Shown piece after piece: positions 1 through 7,619 of a DNA stretch of 18,398 bases; positions within the stretch are counted from its first letter, which is position 1; every line of letters begins with the position of its first letter. A model generated the notes under the pieces. The model was not told the DNA's origin. It saw nothing but the letters and a program-made list of their open reading frames with translations, and searched no databases. The stretch is from positions 1 through 18,398 of the forward strand of contig DFLI01000071.1 of NCBI GenBank assembly GCA_002373715.1, given 5' to 3'. The position numbers were made by a program, and so were the translations under genes. This DNA is from Bacteroidales bacterium UBA3623. Lineage in GTDB: Bacteria > Bacteroidota > Bacteroidia > Bacteroidales > UBA932.

Positions 1-46
1 TGTCAAAATTTTGCTATTTTTGACACTTGAAACGAAATGTGTCAAA
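1..46 (+). promoter_or_regulatory. Fic gene promoter overlapped by inverted repeat (candidate operator)
   Basis: TGTCAAAA at 1-8 and its exact reverse complement TTTTGACA at 18-25 form a perfect 8-bp inverted repeat with a 9-bp spacer. A third half-site, TGTCAAAT, lies at 40-47. TATTTTTG at 15-22 exactly matches the Bacteroidetes -7 consensus TAnnTTTG and overlaps the right arm. The matching -33 element would lie before the start of the window. Transcription would begin near 27-29. A dyad laid over the -7 element is the usual arrangement for a repressor site. The downstream Fic protein has a C-terminal winged-helix-like region, so autoregulation is possible but only inferred. Confidence 0.6.
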
Positions 47-1158
47 TTATGCAGGCTTACGACAGAAACTTACCATACAATCAACTGCCTCCGCTTCCGC
101 CGGCAACCATCTTATATCAGGATAAGGAGGTTGTGGACAAATTAACGGTGGCCAGCCGCAATCTGGCAGAGCTAAAAGGCTTGGCATCCACTCTTCCCAA
201 TCAATCCATCTTTGTGAAGACCATCGCACTTCGGGAAGCAAAGGCCAGTAGCGCCATTGAAAACATATTCACCACTGATGATGAGCTCTATCGTTCCCTG
301 TCCTATCAGGAAGATGATTATCTAGAAGGTCCTGCCAAAGAGATTCTTCATTACCGTGAGGCGCTCTGGAAAGGATATCAGAGAATTGTGGCCGATAAGT
401 CCACGACACAGGACGTCATCATAGATATCTACCGCGAAGTTAAACGTTCAAAAGATGGCATTAGGCCATATCAGGCAGAGGTCGTTATCAAAAAACGAGG
501 CTGGGGGTCCTTGGTTGCAGAGACCGTATATACTCCTCCCAGAGGGAAGGGAGTAGTTGAAAAGAAAATGGCCGAGCTACTGGAGTTCTTAAACGATGAC
601 GATAAGTACCCCATTGACCCTTTGCTAAAGATGGCAATGGCACATTACCAGTTTGAGGCCATACACCCTTTCCGAGATGGTAACGGACGCACCGGAAGAA
701 TCCTTTGCATATTGTACATGATTCAGAAGCAGCTTCTGGATTTACCCATTCTGTATTTGAGTGCCTATATCCTTCAGAATAAGGATTACTATTACCAACA
801 TCTAAACGGTGTTACTGGGACCCAATTATGGAAGCCCTGGATACTATATATGTTGGAAGCCGTATCGCAGACAGCGGAATATACCATAGACAAGATACAG
901 CGAATCAAGGCCCTCATGGAAAAAACCCGTTCCATTATGCAGGAGAACAAGATGCCGCTGGCCAGAATGGATATTCCAAAACTGTTCGAGCAACCTTATA
1001 TAAGGCCCAGGAACCTGCTCTCAGAAAAGATTAAGAGTATCAATACAGCCAAGAAATACTTGACAGAATTGGAGTCTCTTGGAATGTTAAGCAAGGAAAA
1101 AGTGGGGAAGGAATACATTTGGTTCAATACGGAACTGATGGGTATCCTTTCAGATTAA
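37..1158 (+). CDS. fic: Fic family protein (predicted AMP-transferase) with inhibitory helix and C-terminal winged-helix region
   Basis: This is a 373-residue cytoplasmic protein with no signal peptide or membrane segment. Fic enzymes transfer AMP, or another nucleotide-derived group, from NTP to protein hydroxyls. The catalytic loop HPFRDGNGRTGR lies at 210-221, with catalytic His210, Asp214, Asn216 and Arg218. All consensus positions of HxFx(D/E)GNGRxxR are kept, so it should be active. SSAIEN at 71-76 fits the inhibitory-helix motif (S/T)xxxE(G/N) and lies N-terminal to the core, as in class II self-inhibited Fic proteins. A Fic_N-like region covers about 20-100, and residues about 300-373 look like a winged helix, as in the SoFic-type architecture. 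An in-frame ATG at 49 is a credible alternative start, because the promoter prediction leaves only about 10 nt before the ATG at 37. Base composition is clearly more AT-rich than in the neighbouring locus. It is convergent with the esterase gene at 1226 and unrelated to the PUL. Its target is unknown. Confidence 0.93.
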   Translation: MCQIMQAYDRNLPYNQLPPLPPATILYQDKEVVDKLTVASRNLAELKGLASTLPNQSIFVKTIALREAKASSAIENIFTTDDELYRSLSYQEDDYLEGPAKEILHYREALWKGYQRIVADKSTTQDVIIDIYREVKRSKDGIRPYQAEVVIKKRGWGSLVAETVYTPPRGKGVVEKKMAELLEFLNDDDKYPIDPLLKMAMAHYQFEAIHPFRDGNGRTGRILCILYMIQKQLLDLPILYLSAYILQNKDYYYQHLNGVTGTQLWKPWILYMLEAVSQTAEYTIDKIQRIKALMEKTRSIMQENKMPLARMDIPKLFEQPYIRPRNLLSEKIKSINTAKKYLTELESLGMLSKEKVGKEYIWFNTELMGILSD

Positions 1159-1175
1159 GCCCTCTATAATGAAAG

Positions 1176-1208
1176 AATCGGCGACCCGGAGGGGGTCGCC
1201 GATTTTTT
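1176..1208 (+). terminator. Rho-independent terminator between convergent genes
   Basis: A perfect 12-bp stem (1176-1187 with 1193-1204) encloses the five-base loop GGAGG and runs into a T tract at 1203-1208. It begins 18 bases after the Fic stop codon. Read on the minus strand, the same hairpin lies 18 nt beyond the stop of the esterase that ends at 1226, but only a short T run (CTTTC) follows there. It is therefore a strong terminator for the Fic transcript and possibly a weaker one for the PUL operon. Confidence 0.9.
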
Positions 1209-1225
1209 GTTGTATGGGCCGAGGG

Positions 1226-2377
1226 CTACTTGAACAGCAGCTGGGCGAAGGTGTTCAGGTACAGGCGCCAGTTCTTCCAGACGTGGGCGTCTTCGCTCAC
1301 GTAGAGGGTGTGAGGCATGCCCAGGTCGGTGAGGTGCTTGTCCAGGATGAGGGAGCCCTGGTAGGCCATGGTGTCTTCCTTACCTACACCAATCCAGTAC
1401 AGCTTGTAGCCGGCCTTCTTGATGCCCAGGAGATCCTGGTCCAGGTGGTCGCTCTCACGGATACCGCAGCTCAGGGGGCAGATGTAGTTGAACACGCCCG
1501 GGAAGAGGATGGTGGCGCTGGTGGTATGACCGCCGCCCATGGACAGACCGGCAATGGCGCGGCCGTCGGCCTTGGCAATGGTACGGTACTCCTTGTCAAT
1601 GAAAGGAACGATTTCCTTCACCAGGGAGGTTACATAGGCGTTCTGCCACTTGGGATCCTGACGGTCCATGGGTTCGGGAGCGATACCCAGGGTGTTGGCA
1701 GCCTTCTGGTTGGGGTTACCGTTGGGCATCACAACGATCATAGGCTTGGCAAGACCCTTCTCGATGAGGTTGTCCAGGATCTGGGCGGCACGGCCCATGG
1801 AGCTCCAGGCTTCCTCATCACCGCCACCGCCGTGAAGGAGGTAGAGCACGGGATACTTGGCCTTGGGGTTCTTCTCGTAGCCGTAAGGAGTGTAAACTAC
1901 CATACGACGGCTGTAACCCAGGCTGGGGCTGTCGTACCAACGGGTGGTAACGGAGCCATGCTTGGTAGCCTCGTAGTAGTTCTCGGAACGCTCGCCGGGG
2001 ATGAAGAGCATGTTCAGGTAACGGGAACCGTCACGCTGCACTTTGTCGTTGAGGGGATCGTTCACGGAAACACCGTCCACAATGAAGTTGTAGGTGTAGA
2101 TTTCCGGTTCGGGGGCATCGATGGTGATTTCCCAGATACCGCCTTCACCCTTCTTCATTTCTTCAACACCGGTCCAGGGATTGGCCATCCAGTTACCGGA
2201 CAGTTGTACGCGGGTGGCGTAGTTGGCATTGAGGCGGAAGGTAACCTTACCGTCCTTTACTTCGGGAGAAACGATGCGGGGACCGCGACCGCCAAAAGCG
2301 AAGTTGGTGAGTTCCTGAGCACCCAGGGAGCTCAGAGCGAGGGCTGCAGCAGCCAGAATGGCAAATACTTTTTTCAT
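1226..2377 (-). CDS. CE1 family esterase with N-terminal CBM48-like domain (paralog 1)
   Basis: This is a 383-residue secreted alpha/beta-hydrolase of the Esterase D/feruloyl-acetylxylan esterase type (CE1). It is predicted to cleave acyl esters, such as acetyl or feruloyl groups, from plant glycans in the periplasm. A Sec signal peptide without lipobox covers 1-20, ending SSLGA|Q. A CBM48/E-set-like beta domain spans about 33-125 (VTFRLNANYATRVQLSGNW, then PEIYTYNFIVDG). The catalytic domain spans about 150-383: oxyanion segment LLHGGGGDEEAW at 180-191, nucleophile Ser279 in GLSMGG, probable acid Asp335 and His365 in EDAHVW. The frame is open upstream to 2485, but the start at 2377 is chosen because the signal peptide begins there and the upstream part would overlap the GH3 gene. 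It lies 23 nt after the GH3 stop and is the last gene of the operon. It is a close paralog of the esterase at 10855-12033. The acyl specificity cannot be read from the sequence. Confidence 0.9.
   Translation of the reverse strand: MKKVFAILAAAALALSSLGAQELTNFAFGGRGPRIVSPEVKDGKVTFRLNANYATRVQLSGNWMANPWTGVEEMKKGEGGIWEITIDAPEPEIYTYNFIVDGVSVNDPLNDKVQRDGSRYLNMLFIPGERSENYYEATKHGSVTTRWYDSPSLGYSRRMVVYTPYGYEKNPKAKYPVLYLLHGGGGDEEAWSSMGRAAQILDNLIEKGLAKPMIVVMPNGNPNQKAANTLGIAPEPMDRQDPKWQNAYVTSLVKEIVPFIDKEYRTIAKADGRAIAGLSMGGGHTTSATILFPGVFNYICPLSCGIRESDHLDQDLLGIKKAGYKLYWIGVGKEDTMAYQGSLILDKHLTDLGMPHTLYVSEDAHVWKNWRLYLNTFAQLLFK
1241..1264. repeat. Direct repeat copy A, 24 nt identical to 10870-10893
   Basis: The 24 bases here are identical to 10870-10893, and after one mismatch a further eight bases match. 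They lie in the 3' ends of the two paralogous CE1 esterase genes and encode the shared C-terminal segment RLYLNTFAQ. The copies are in the same orientation about 9.6 kb apart. Confidence 0.85.
1764..1786. repeat. Direct repeat copy B, 23 nt identical to 11420-11442
   Basis: An exact 23-base match to 11420-11442 sits inside a longer, nearly identical stretch of about 70 bases. It encodes the shared block around GRAAQILDNLIEKGLA in the two CE1 esterase paralogs. It has the same orientation as the other copy. Confidence 0.85.
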
Positions 2378-2400
2378 ATCAGTGCGTTTTATAAAAAGGT

Positions 2401-4602
2401 TTAGAGTTTTACATTTTTCTTGAGACGGATATCCTGGGAAGAGGCACCTACCTGGAGCTTCACCTTCTTGCCGGAGAAGGCCCATTCGTGCTTGTCCATA
2501 TCCCAGAGCTTGAGATCATCGGCCGGGATCACAATCTCCACGTCCTTGGTCTCACCGGCCTTCACGGCCACGCGGTCAAAGCCACGCAGGCGCTTGGAGG
2601 CGGCGTCGTTCTTGAACTTGGCGTATACCTGCACCACTTCCTCGCCGTCGCGCTTGCCGGTGTTCTTGAGCTTGAACTTCACCACATAATTGCCGTCCTT
2701 CTTCTCTACCTTCATCTTGGAATACTTGAAGGTGGTGTAGCTGAGGCCGTAACCGAACGGGAAGATGGGCTTGGCCTTGGCATACATATAGGTACGGCCG
2801 TTGGTGATGTCGTAGTCCAGCAGGTTGGGGAGGTCCAGGATGTCGCTCACCCAGGTCTGGGTGGTGCGGCCGGCCGGGTTGTAGTCACCAAAGAGGACGT
2901 CGGCCAGGGCGGTACCGAGCTCCTGGCTGCACTGGGTGATGTGCACAATGCCGGGAACGTTCTTGGCGGTCCAGTTGATGGCATAAGGGAAGCTGGAAAT
3001 GAGGGCTACCACGGTGTTGTGGTTTACCTTCCAGATCACTTTGATGAGGTCTTCGGTCTCCAGCTGGATGCTGCGGCGGTCCAGAGCTTCGCGGCCGTCA
3101 CCGGCTACGGTACCCTGGGCCCAGGGAGCCTGGATGGACATGGGACCCCAGTCGGGGCTGGTGGCAGGGTGGTTACCCACGCACACGATGCAGATATCGG
3201 CCCATTTGGCCAGTTCCTGGGCGCTGCCGTCGGAGTCCCAACGCTGGAACTTCACTTCCACGTCGGTGCCCTCCACCTTGGCCATAATGCCGTCCAGGGC
3301 GCTTACCTTATAGGCAGGCAGGGCGCCGTACCAGTCTTTGAGCACCTGGTCTGCCCTGTTACCGAATACGGCAATCTTCTTTACCTTGTTCTTGTCAATG
3401 GGCAGGATATTGCCTTCGTTCTTAAGGAGAACAACAGACTTCTGGGAAACCAGGAGAGCCTTGTCTTTGAATTCCTGACGCTCCCAGGGAATGTCTTCGT
3501 CAGAGCCGAAGTTCTGCTGGTCGTAAGGGCACTCGGCGTCCATCAGACCCAGCTTGAGCATGGTGCGCAGGTTGGCCTTGGTGCGCTCGTTCACCACTTC
3601 CTCGGAGAGATAACCGGCATCCCAGGCAGCTTTCACCTGCTCGAAGCGGGAGTCGATGAAGCGGGTAAGACCGGCGTCCAGGGCCATCTGGATGGCCTCG
3701 TTCTCGTCCTTGGCAAATTCGTGCATACCTTCCATGTACATGAAGCGGAGGGCACCGGCATCGTCTACGATGGTGCCTTTCATGCCCCACTCGTCAAAGA
3801 GGATGTTCTTGATGAAGGAGTTGGCAATACAGGGAACGCCGTTGTAGGCGTTGTAGGCCGTCATCACAGACTGGGAACCAGCCTGGGCACCCTTCCAGAA
3901 ACCGTAGCTGTAATACTCACGGAACTGCTTCTCGTCAAAGCGGGAGTCGGTGCGGTAGCGGTTATCTTCGTTGGAGTTAGCCAGGAAGTGCTTCATCAGG
4001 GCGGCGGCACGCCAGTAAGTGGGGTCGTCTCCCTGGATGCCCTTCACCTCGGCGGCTACCAGTTCGCCAACCAGGAAGGGATCTTCACCGAAGCTCTCCT
4101 CGGTACGGCCCCAGCGGGGGTCACGGGCCAGGTCGGCGTTGGGAGCCCACAGGATGAGGCTCTTGCGGGGATTGTCTTTGGAATAGAAACGGGCCTCGTA
4201 GGACATTACGTCACCTACAATCCAGGCCATTTCACGGTCCCAGGTTTCGCCTACGCCGTAGGCCTGCGGGAATGCCGTGCTGTTCTTATACTTCGGAGGT
4301 ACGTAACCGGGCCAGTTGCCGCCGCCAAACTGGCCGGCATTGCCGGCGTTGGGCAGCTCGTTAGAACCACCTTTCACGATGCCGTGGATAGCCTCGGCGG
4401 CACCGGGGTTGGCTATTCCCAGACGGGGAACACCCTGACCCACTATGGTACCAATCTTCTCGTCCACCGTCATCAGGGAGACGGCGTTGTCCAGGCGCTC
4501 CTCTTCGGAGAGCTTGGTGTCCTGGAAAGGATACTCCTGGGCCCTCAGGAGGGCCGATGAAAGGAGCAGAGCACCCAGGGTGACAAAGATAAGTTTCTTC
4601 AT
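2401..4602 (-). CDS. Glycoside hydrolase family 3 enzyme (beta-xylosidase/beta-glucosidase type)
   Basis: This is a 733-residue secreted exo-glycosidase that should release single sugars from non-reducing ends of oligosaccharides in the periplasm. A signal peptide covers 1-21 (LLSSALLRA|Q, no lipobox). The GH3 N-terminal barrel holds the hallmark stretch APNADLARDPRWGRTEES (153-170), then KHF (204-206) and TAYNAYNGVP (248-257). The nucleophile region is TIVDDAGALRF, with Asp281 as the predicted nucleophile; the residue before it is Asp rather than the common Ser or Thr. The GH3 C-terminal sandwich spans about 390-600, FPFGYGLSYTTF (614-625) is the usual junction, and a fibronectin-III-like domain covers about 630-720. 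No PA14 insert is present. The general acid/base cannot be assigned by eye. Xylosidase fits the esterase context, but glucosidase or arabinosidase activity is not excluded. It lies 23 nt upstream of the terminal esterase gene and behind an intra-operon terminator. Confidence 0.94.
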   Translation of the reverse strand: MKKLIFVTLGALLLSSALLRAQEYPFQDTKLSEEERLDNAVSLMTVDEKIGTIVGQGVPRLGIANPGAAEAIHGIVKGGSNELPNAGNAGQFGGGNWPGYVPPKYKNSTAFPQAYGVGETWDREMAWIVGDVMSYEARFYSKDNPRKSLILWAPNADLARDPRWGRTEESFGEDPFLVGELVAAEVKGIQGDDPTYWRAAALMKHFLANSNEDNRYRTDSRFDEKQFREYYSYGFWKGAQAGSQSVMTAYNAYNGVPCIANSFIKNILFDEWGMKGTIVDDAGALRFMYMEGMHEFAKDENEAIQMALDAGLTRFIDSRFEQVKAAWDAGYLSEEVVNERTKANLRTMLKLGLMDAECPYDQQNFGSDEDIPWERQEFKDKALLVSQKSVVLLKNEGNILPIDKNKVKKIAVFGNRADQVLKDWYGALPAYKVSALDGIMAKVEGTDVEVKFQRWDSDGSAQELAKWADICIVCVGNHPATSPDWGPMSIQAPWAQGTVAGDGREALDRRSIQLETEDLIKVIWKVNHNTVVALISSFPYAINWTAKNVPGIVHITQCSQELGTALADVLFGDYNPAGRTTQTWVSDILDLPNLLDYDITNGRTYMYAKAKPIFPFGYGLSYTTFKYSKMKVEKKDGNYVVKFKLKNTGKRDGEEVVQVYAKFKNDAASKRLRGFDRVAVKAGETKDVEIVIPADDLKLWDMDKHEWAFSGKKVKLQVGASSQDIRLKKNVKL

Positions 4603-4628
4603 TTCGTTAAGTGTGTTTTGTGCAAGAG

Positions 4629-4667
4629 AAAAAAAATACCGGTCCAGAATAAATCCGGACCGGTATT
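4629..4667 (-). terminator. Intra-operon rho-independent terminator upstream of the GH3 gene
   Basis: The arms 4636-4645 and 4657-4666 form a perfect 10-bp stem (ATACCGGTCC and its complement), extended to 11 bp by the A-T pair 4635/4667, around an 11-base loop. On the minus strand it is followed directly by a run of eight T (complement of 4629-4636). This is a textbook terminator for transcription leaving the DUF3823 gene. It lies 14 nt after that gene's stop and only about 26 nt before the GH3 start. No TAnnTTTG promoter is seen between it and the GH3 start codon, so expression of the GH3 and esterase genes would need read-through or RNA processing. Confidence 0.85.
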
Positions 4668-4680
4668 CATTAGGAGAAGA

Positions 4681-5610
4681 CTACCAGTCGGTAACCTCGG
4701 TGAAGGTACCGGCCTTCAGATCCAGCTTGTAAACCGGGCTGTAGTTGTAAGCCTTGGCAGAGTTCACCGTACCGTCATTGGAATAAGAAGCAGGATGCTC
4801 AATGGTCGTAACGACAGTGACGAAATAGTTCCACCAATCTTCAGGCATGCCGGCAGCCACATAAGCATCATAGTCAAAGACGCTTTCTTCCACTTCCTCA
4901 GTCCAGGCGGGAATGATGGTATAGTGAGCACCGATAGCGGCGATGCGCACAAAGTGGGGCTGATCGTACTGGAATTCCTGAGCATTGGGCTTGGCACCCG
5001 TTGCAAGATTAGTGTAGTCGGGATCTACATAGAGGGTCACGGTGGTACCGGAAGGATCCACATCGGTAATAGAGGAGGCAGGATCCTGATCGCAGGCATT
5101 GTCATTCATGCTTACGAAACGGTCCTTAGCGACGCAAAGGCGAACCTCACCGATGTTGTTAACGGAAGCCACAGGGCTGGATACCTTGCAAGTAACCTTA
5201 ATCTTCTTGCCTTCCATGGCCCACTGGACATTATCAATGCGAACAAAAGGAATCACATTGAAATTAACCTTGTTCTCACCCTTCTGGAGGATGAAGTCCT
5301 GAGGCTCGGCGATAAAGTTATTGGAGAGGGTATTCATGGTATACTGACCGGAAAAGACCAGCGCGTTCTTATACGAACCGTTGTTCTTGACGGCCCAGGA
5401 CTGGTTGGCCTGAGCTTTCCAGCCTTTTTCCACCACGGTAATAGCGGAAAAACCTTGAGCAAACTGGATGGGCTGGTTGGTACCGGCATCCAGGATTTGG
5501 CCTTCAACAGAGGCATCCCAACCTTCCTGGTTGTCCAATTCGAACCAGTTGCAGGAGCTCACCAGAGTGAGGGCTAAAGCGCAAGATAAGATAGATATAA
5601 TCTTTTTCAT
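4681..5610 (-). CDS. DUF3823-type outer-membrane lipoprotein (predicted surface glycan-binding protein)
   Basis: This is a 309-residue lipoprotein in the position, directly after SusD, where PULs carry accessory glycan-binding proteins (SusE/F or SGBP-B type). The lipobox VSSC puts the lipidated Cys at 20, followed by acidic residues (NWFELDNQE) that fit surface export. An N-terminal beta domain spans about 34-122: the pattern VEGQILDAGTNQPIQ, then KNALVFSGQY and KVNFNVIPF, matches the DUF3823 family as I know it. A second beta domain lies at about 124-235. The last 70 or so residues go beyond the usual 220-250 residue family length and are rich in aromatics, including Trp259, Trp260, Tyr262 and Trp309. 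No catalytic motif is visible. The start follows the SusD stop by 16 nt, so the two are probably co-transcribed. Family assignment is by recalled pattern; the binding role is inferred from context. Confidence 0.8.
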   Translation of the reverse strand: MKKIISILSCALALTLVSSCNWFELDNQEGWDASVEGQILDAGTNQPIQFAQGFSAITVVEKGWKAQANQSWAVKNNGSYKNALVFSGQYTMNTLSNNFIAEPQDFILQKGENKVNFNVIPFVRIDNVQWAMEGKKIKVTCKVSSPVASVNNIGEVRLCVAKDRFVSMNDNACDQDPASSITDVDPSGTTVTLYVDPDYTNLATGAKPNAQEFQYDQPHFVRIAAIGAHYTIIPAWTEEVEESVFDYDAYVAAGMPEDWWNYFVTVVTTIEHPASYSNDGTVNSAKAYNYSPVYKLDLKAGTFTEVTDW

Positions 5611-5626
5611 AGTAGAATCTTATTTA

Positions 5627-7606
5627 TTATTCCTGGATAGGATTAGGAACCAGCTTATTCGTGGTATTGTAGTTAGGAATAGCGGAATAGTAGCTGAGGT
5701 TGCTGAAGGAAGCAGGAGCAGGACGGACGTTGGTATCGTAGTCCCAGCAGTTTACACGCACCAGGATGGTACCATAACCGCCCCCCATAACGTTCTTCAA
5801 GCTCATCACGGGAACAATGGCATGCTTACGGCCACCATTGGGATTGGTAGCGCCATCACGCTGGAGGTTGAAGTTAGCGCGGCGACGGAACTGGGTGCAG
5901 CCATAATCGTCTTCGAAGGCCAGCTCAACAGTACGCTCGTGCAGGATGTTAGCGATGTTAGCATCTACATCTCCCTTGAAGGCAGCGCGGTGACGGATGG
6001 CATTCAGATACTCCTTGGAGTTGCCGGCATTGGTACCGCTCTTTTCCACAACAGCTTCGCAGTAGTTGAGCAGAATCTCGGCATAACGGATGTCATACCA
6101 GGGGTTCTGGGACTGGTCTACCTTGTTCACGGGATCCAGGAACTTACGCAGACCAAAGCCCGTGGTGTACCAGGAGCCGTCGTTGGTACGGCCCATCTTG
6201 TGGAAACCGGAGTACTGAGACTCTTCCTTGGCACCATTCATATAATAAGTAGTTCCCCAGAAATCAACGCTAGGGTTGGATTCATCGTAGATGGCAATCA
6301 TGTCATCGGTCATCAAACCACCCTGAATGAGAATCTTGGTGTTACGGAATTCGATGTTAGGATAAATAACGGAGGCGTGGAAACGGGCATCCTTGTTCTT
6401 GAAGGCAGCAGCCGGATCCATATAACGAACGAAGTTGGCTTCGTCATTGTAGATAGCAGCGCTGCCAGCAGGGGTGGAAGGGTTGGTGAAGTAGAAATCT
6501 TCGTTACCATCGGTACGGGTAACCACGGTACCGTCCGTAGCCACACCAGCCTCATTGTAGTTATCGTACTCATCTACCAGATCAAGGGTAACGCCATAGC
6601 AACCGAAACGCCATACACCGGTACCGGAGCCGTGAGCCTGGAAAGGAGAGTTCTTGAGGTCGATACCGTTGGAGTTGGTGGTAACACCATTCTTATAGCT
6701 CCTACCGAAGATGAACTCCTCGTCCTGACGGGCCAGGAACAGGTTGGTGTAGTTTTCGATAGCCTCAGCCACGCTGGCGGGGTTGGCTTTGTACAGGGAG
6801 AACTTGTGAGAATTGATGATGGCCTCGGAAGCCTCGATGCACTGAGAGTAATAAGCATCGGCCCACTCGGGTTTCATCAGGGCGAGTTCCTTCTGGACAG
6901 CCTGATAGTTGTTGGCGATGGGGGCTTCGTTCCAGTACTTGCACTCGGAAGCAGCCCACAGGGCAACGCGGGACTTCAGGCCCAGGGCAGCCCACTTGTT
7001 GGCGCGATACTTACCACCGGGGTTGGAATCAGGGAGGAGGGCGATAGCATCATCCAGCTCGCTCAGGACAAAATCCCAAGTTGCTTTTTCCGTAGAACGC
7101 TCGATATACAGGCCTTCATTGGGCTTGTCGGCACCTTCGAACTTGTCATCCAGGGGTTCTACCACGATGGGAACACCGCCATAGATACGCACATTGGCGA
7201 AATAGTAATATGCACGGATGAAGTGAGCTTCGCCCTTGTAGGTTTTATAGTCGTCTTCCGTTACAACATTCTTCTCCTTGGCTGTTTCCAGCGTCTGGAA
7301 GAACATGTTGATATCGCGGAGATTGGTGTAGTTCCAAACGCCATTGGTATAAACGCCGCCGGAATAGGAACCATTGGGGTTGTTGGAGTCATTAGCGATG
7401 ACGGTATTCTTGTCGCCCTCGGCAAATGCACCCATGGGGATGTTGGAATAGAGACTGGCCATCAGGCGGTCCAGACCGGCGGTAGAGCCAGCCAGGGTCT
7501 CGGCATCCATCTTGGTCAAGTCACCTTCCAGGCTGTCGAAAATCTTGTCGCAGGATACGAAAGAAAGGGCAGCCGCAGTGAGAATATATACGAATATCTT
7601 TTTCAT
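5627..7606 (-). CDS. susD: SusD/RagB family outer-membrane glycan-binding lipoprotein
   Basis: This 659-residue lipoprotein is predicted to act as the lid that binds oligosaccharide over the SusC transporter at the outer face of the outer membrane. The signal peptide ends in lipobox FVSC with lipidated Cys19. The TPR-like SusD core is recognisable: NLRDINMFFQTL (95-106), GEAHFIRAYYYFANVRIYGG (125-144) and RANKWAALGLKSRVALWAAS (201-220). The C-terminal RagB/SusD half contains RYAEILLNYCEAV (507-519), LNAIRHRAAF, the segment ILHERTVELAFEDD, and the usual ending with IPNYNTTNKLVPNPIQE. A long middle region (about 230-495) carries the family's variable loops, where ligand specificity normally resides. 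The gene starts 13 nt after the SusC stop, as expected for an obligate SusC/SusD pair. The glycan bound cannot be predicted from sequence; the esterase-rich surroundings suggest an acylated plant glycan. Confidence 0.96.
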   Translation of the reverse strand: MKKIFVYILTAAALSFVSCDKIFDSLEGDLTKMDAETLAGSTAGLDRLMASLYSNIPMGAFAEGDKNTVIANDSNNPNGSYSGGVYTNGVWNYTNLRDINMFFQTLETAKEKNVVTEDDYKTYKGEAHFIRAYYYFANVRIYGGVPIVVEPLDDKFEGADKPNEGLYIERSTEKATWDFVLSELDDAIALLPDSNPGGKYRANKWAALGLKSRVALWAASECKYWNEAPIANNYQAVQKELALMKPEWADAYYSQCIEASEAIINSHKFSLYKANPASVAEAIENYTNLFLARQDEEFIFGRSYKNGVTTNSNGIDLKNSPFQAHGSGTGVWRFGCYGVTLDLVDEYDNYNEAGVATDGTVVTRTDGNEDFYFTNPSTPAGSAAIYNDEANFVRYMDPAAAFKNKDARFHASVIYPNIEFRNTKILIQGGLMTDDMIAIYDESNPSVDFWGTTYYMNGAKEESQYSGFHKMGRTNDGSWYTTGFGLRKFLDPVNKVDQSQNPWYDIRYAEILLNYCEAVVEKSGTNAGNSKEYLNAIRHRAAFKGDVDANIANILHERTVELAFEDDYGCTQFRRRANFNLQRDGATNPNGGRKHAIVPVMSLKNVMGGGYGTILVRVNCWDYDTNVRPAPASFSNLSYYSAIPNYNTTNKLVPNPIQE

Positions 7607-7619
7607 AGATGCGTAGCAA

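Noticed and set aside
2378..2485. N-terminal extension of the terminal esterase up to 2485
   Set aside because: The extension would overlap the GH3 coding end and precede a clear signal peptide beginning at Met 2377, so 2377 is taken as the start.
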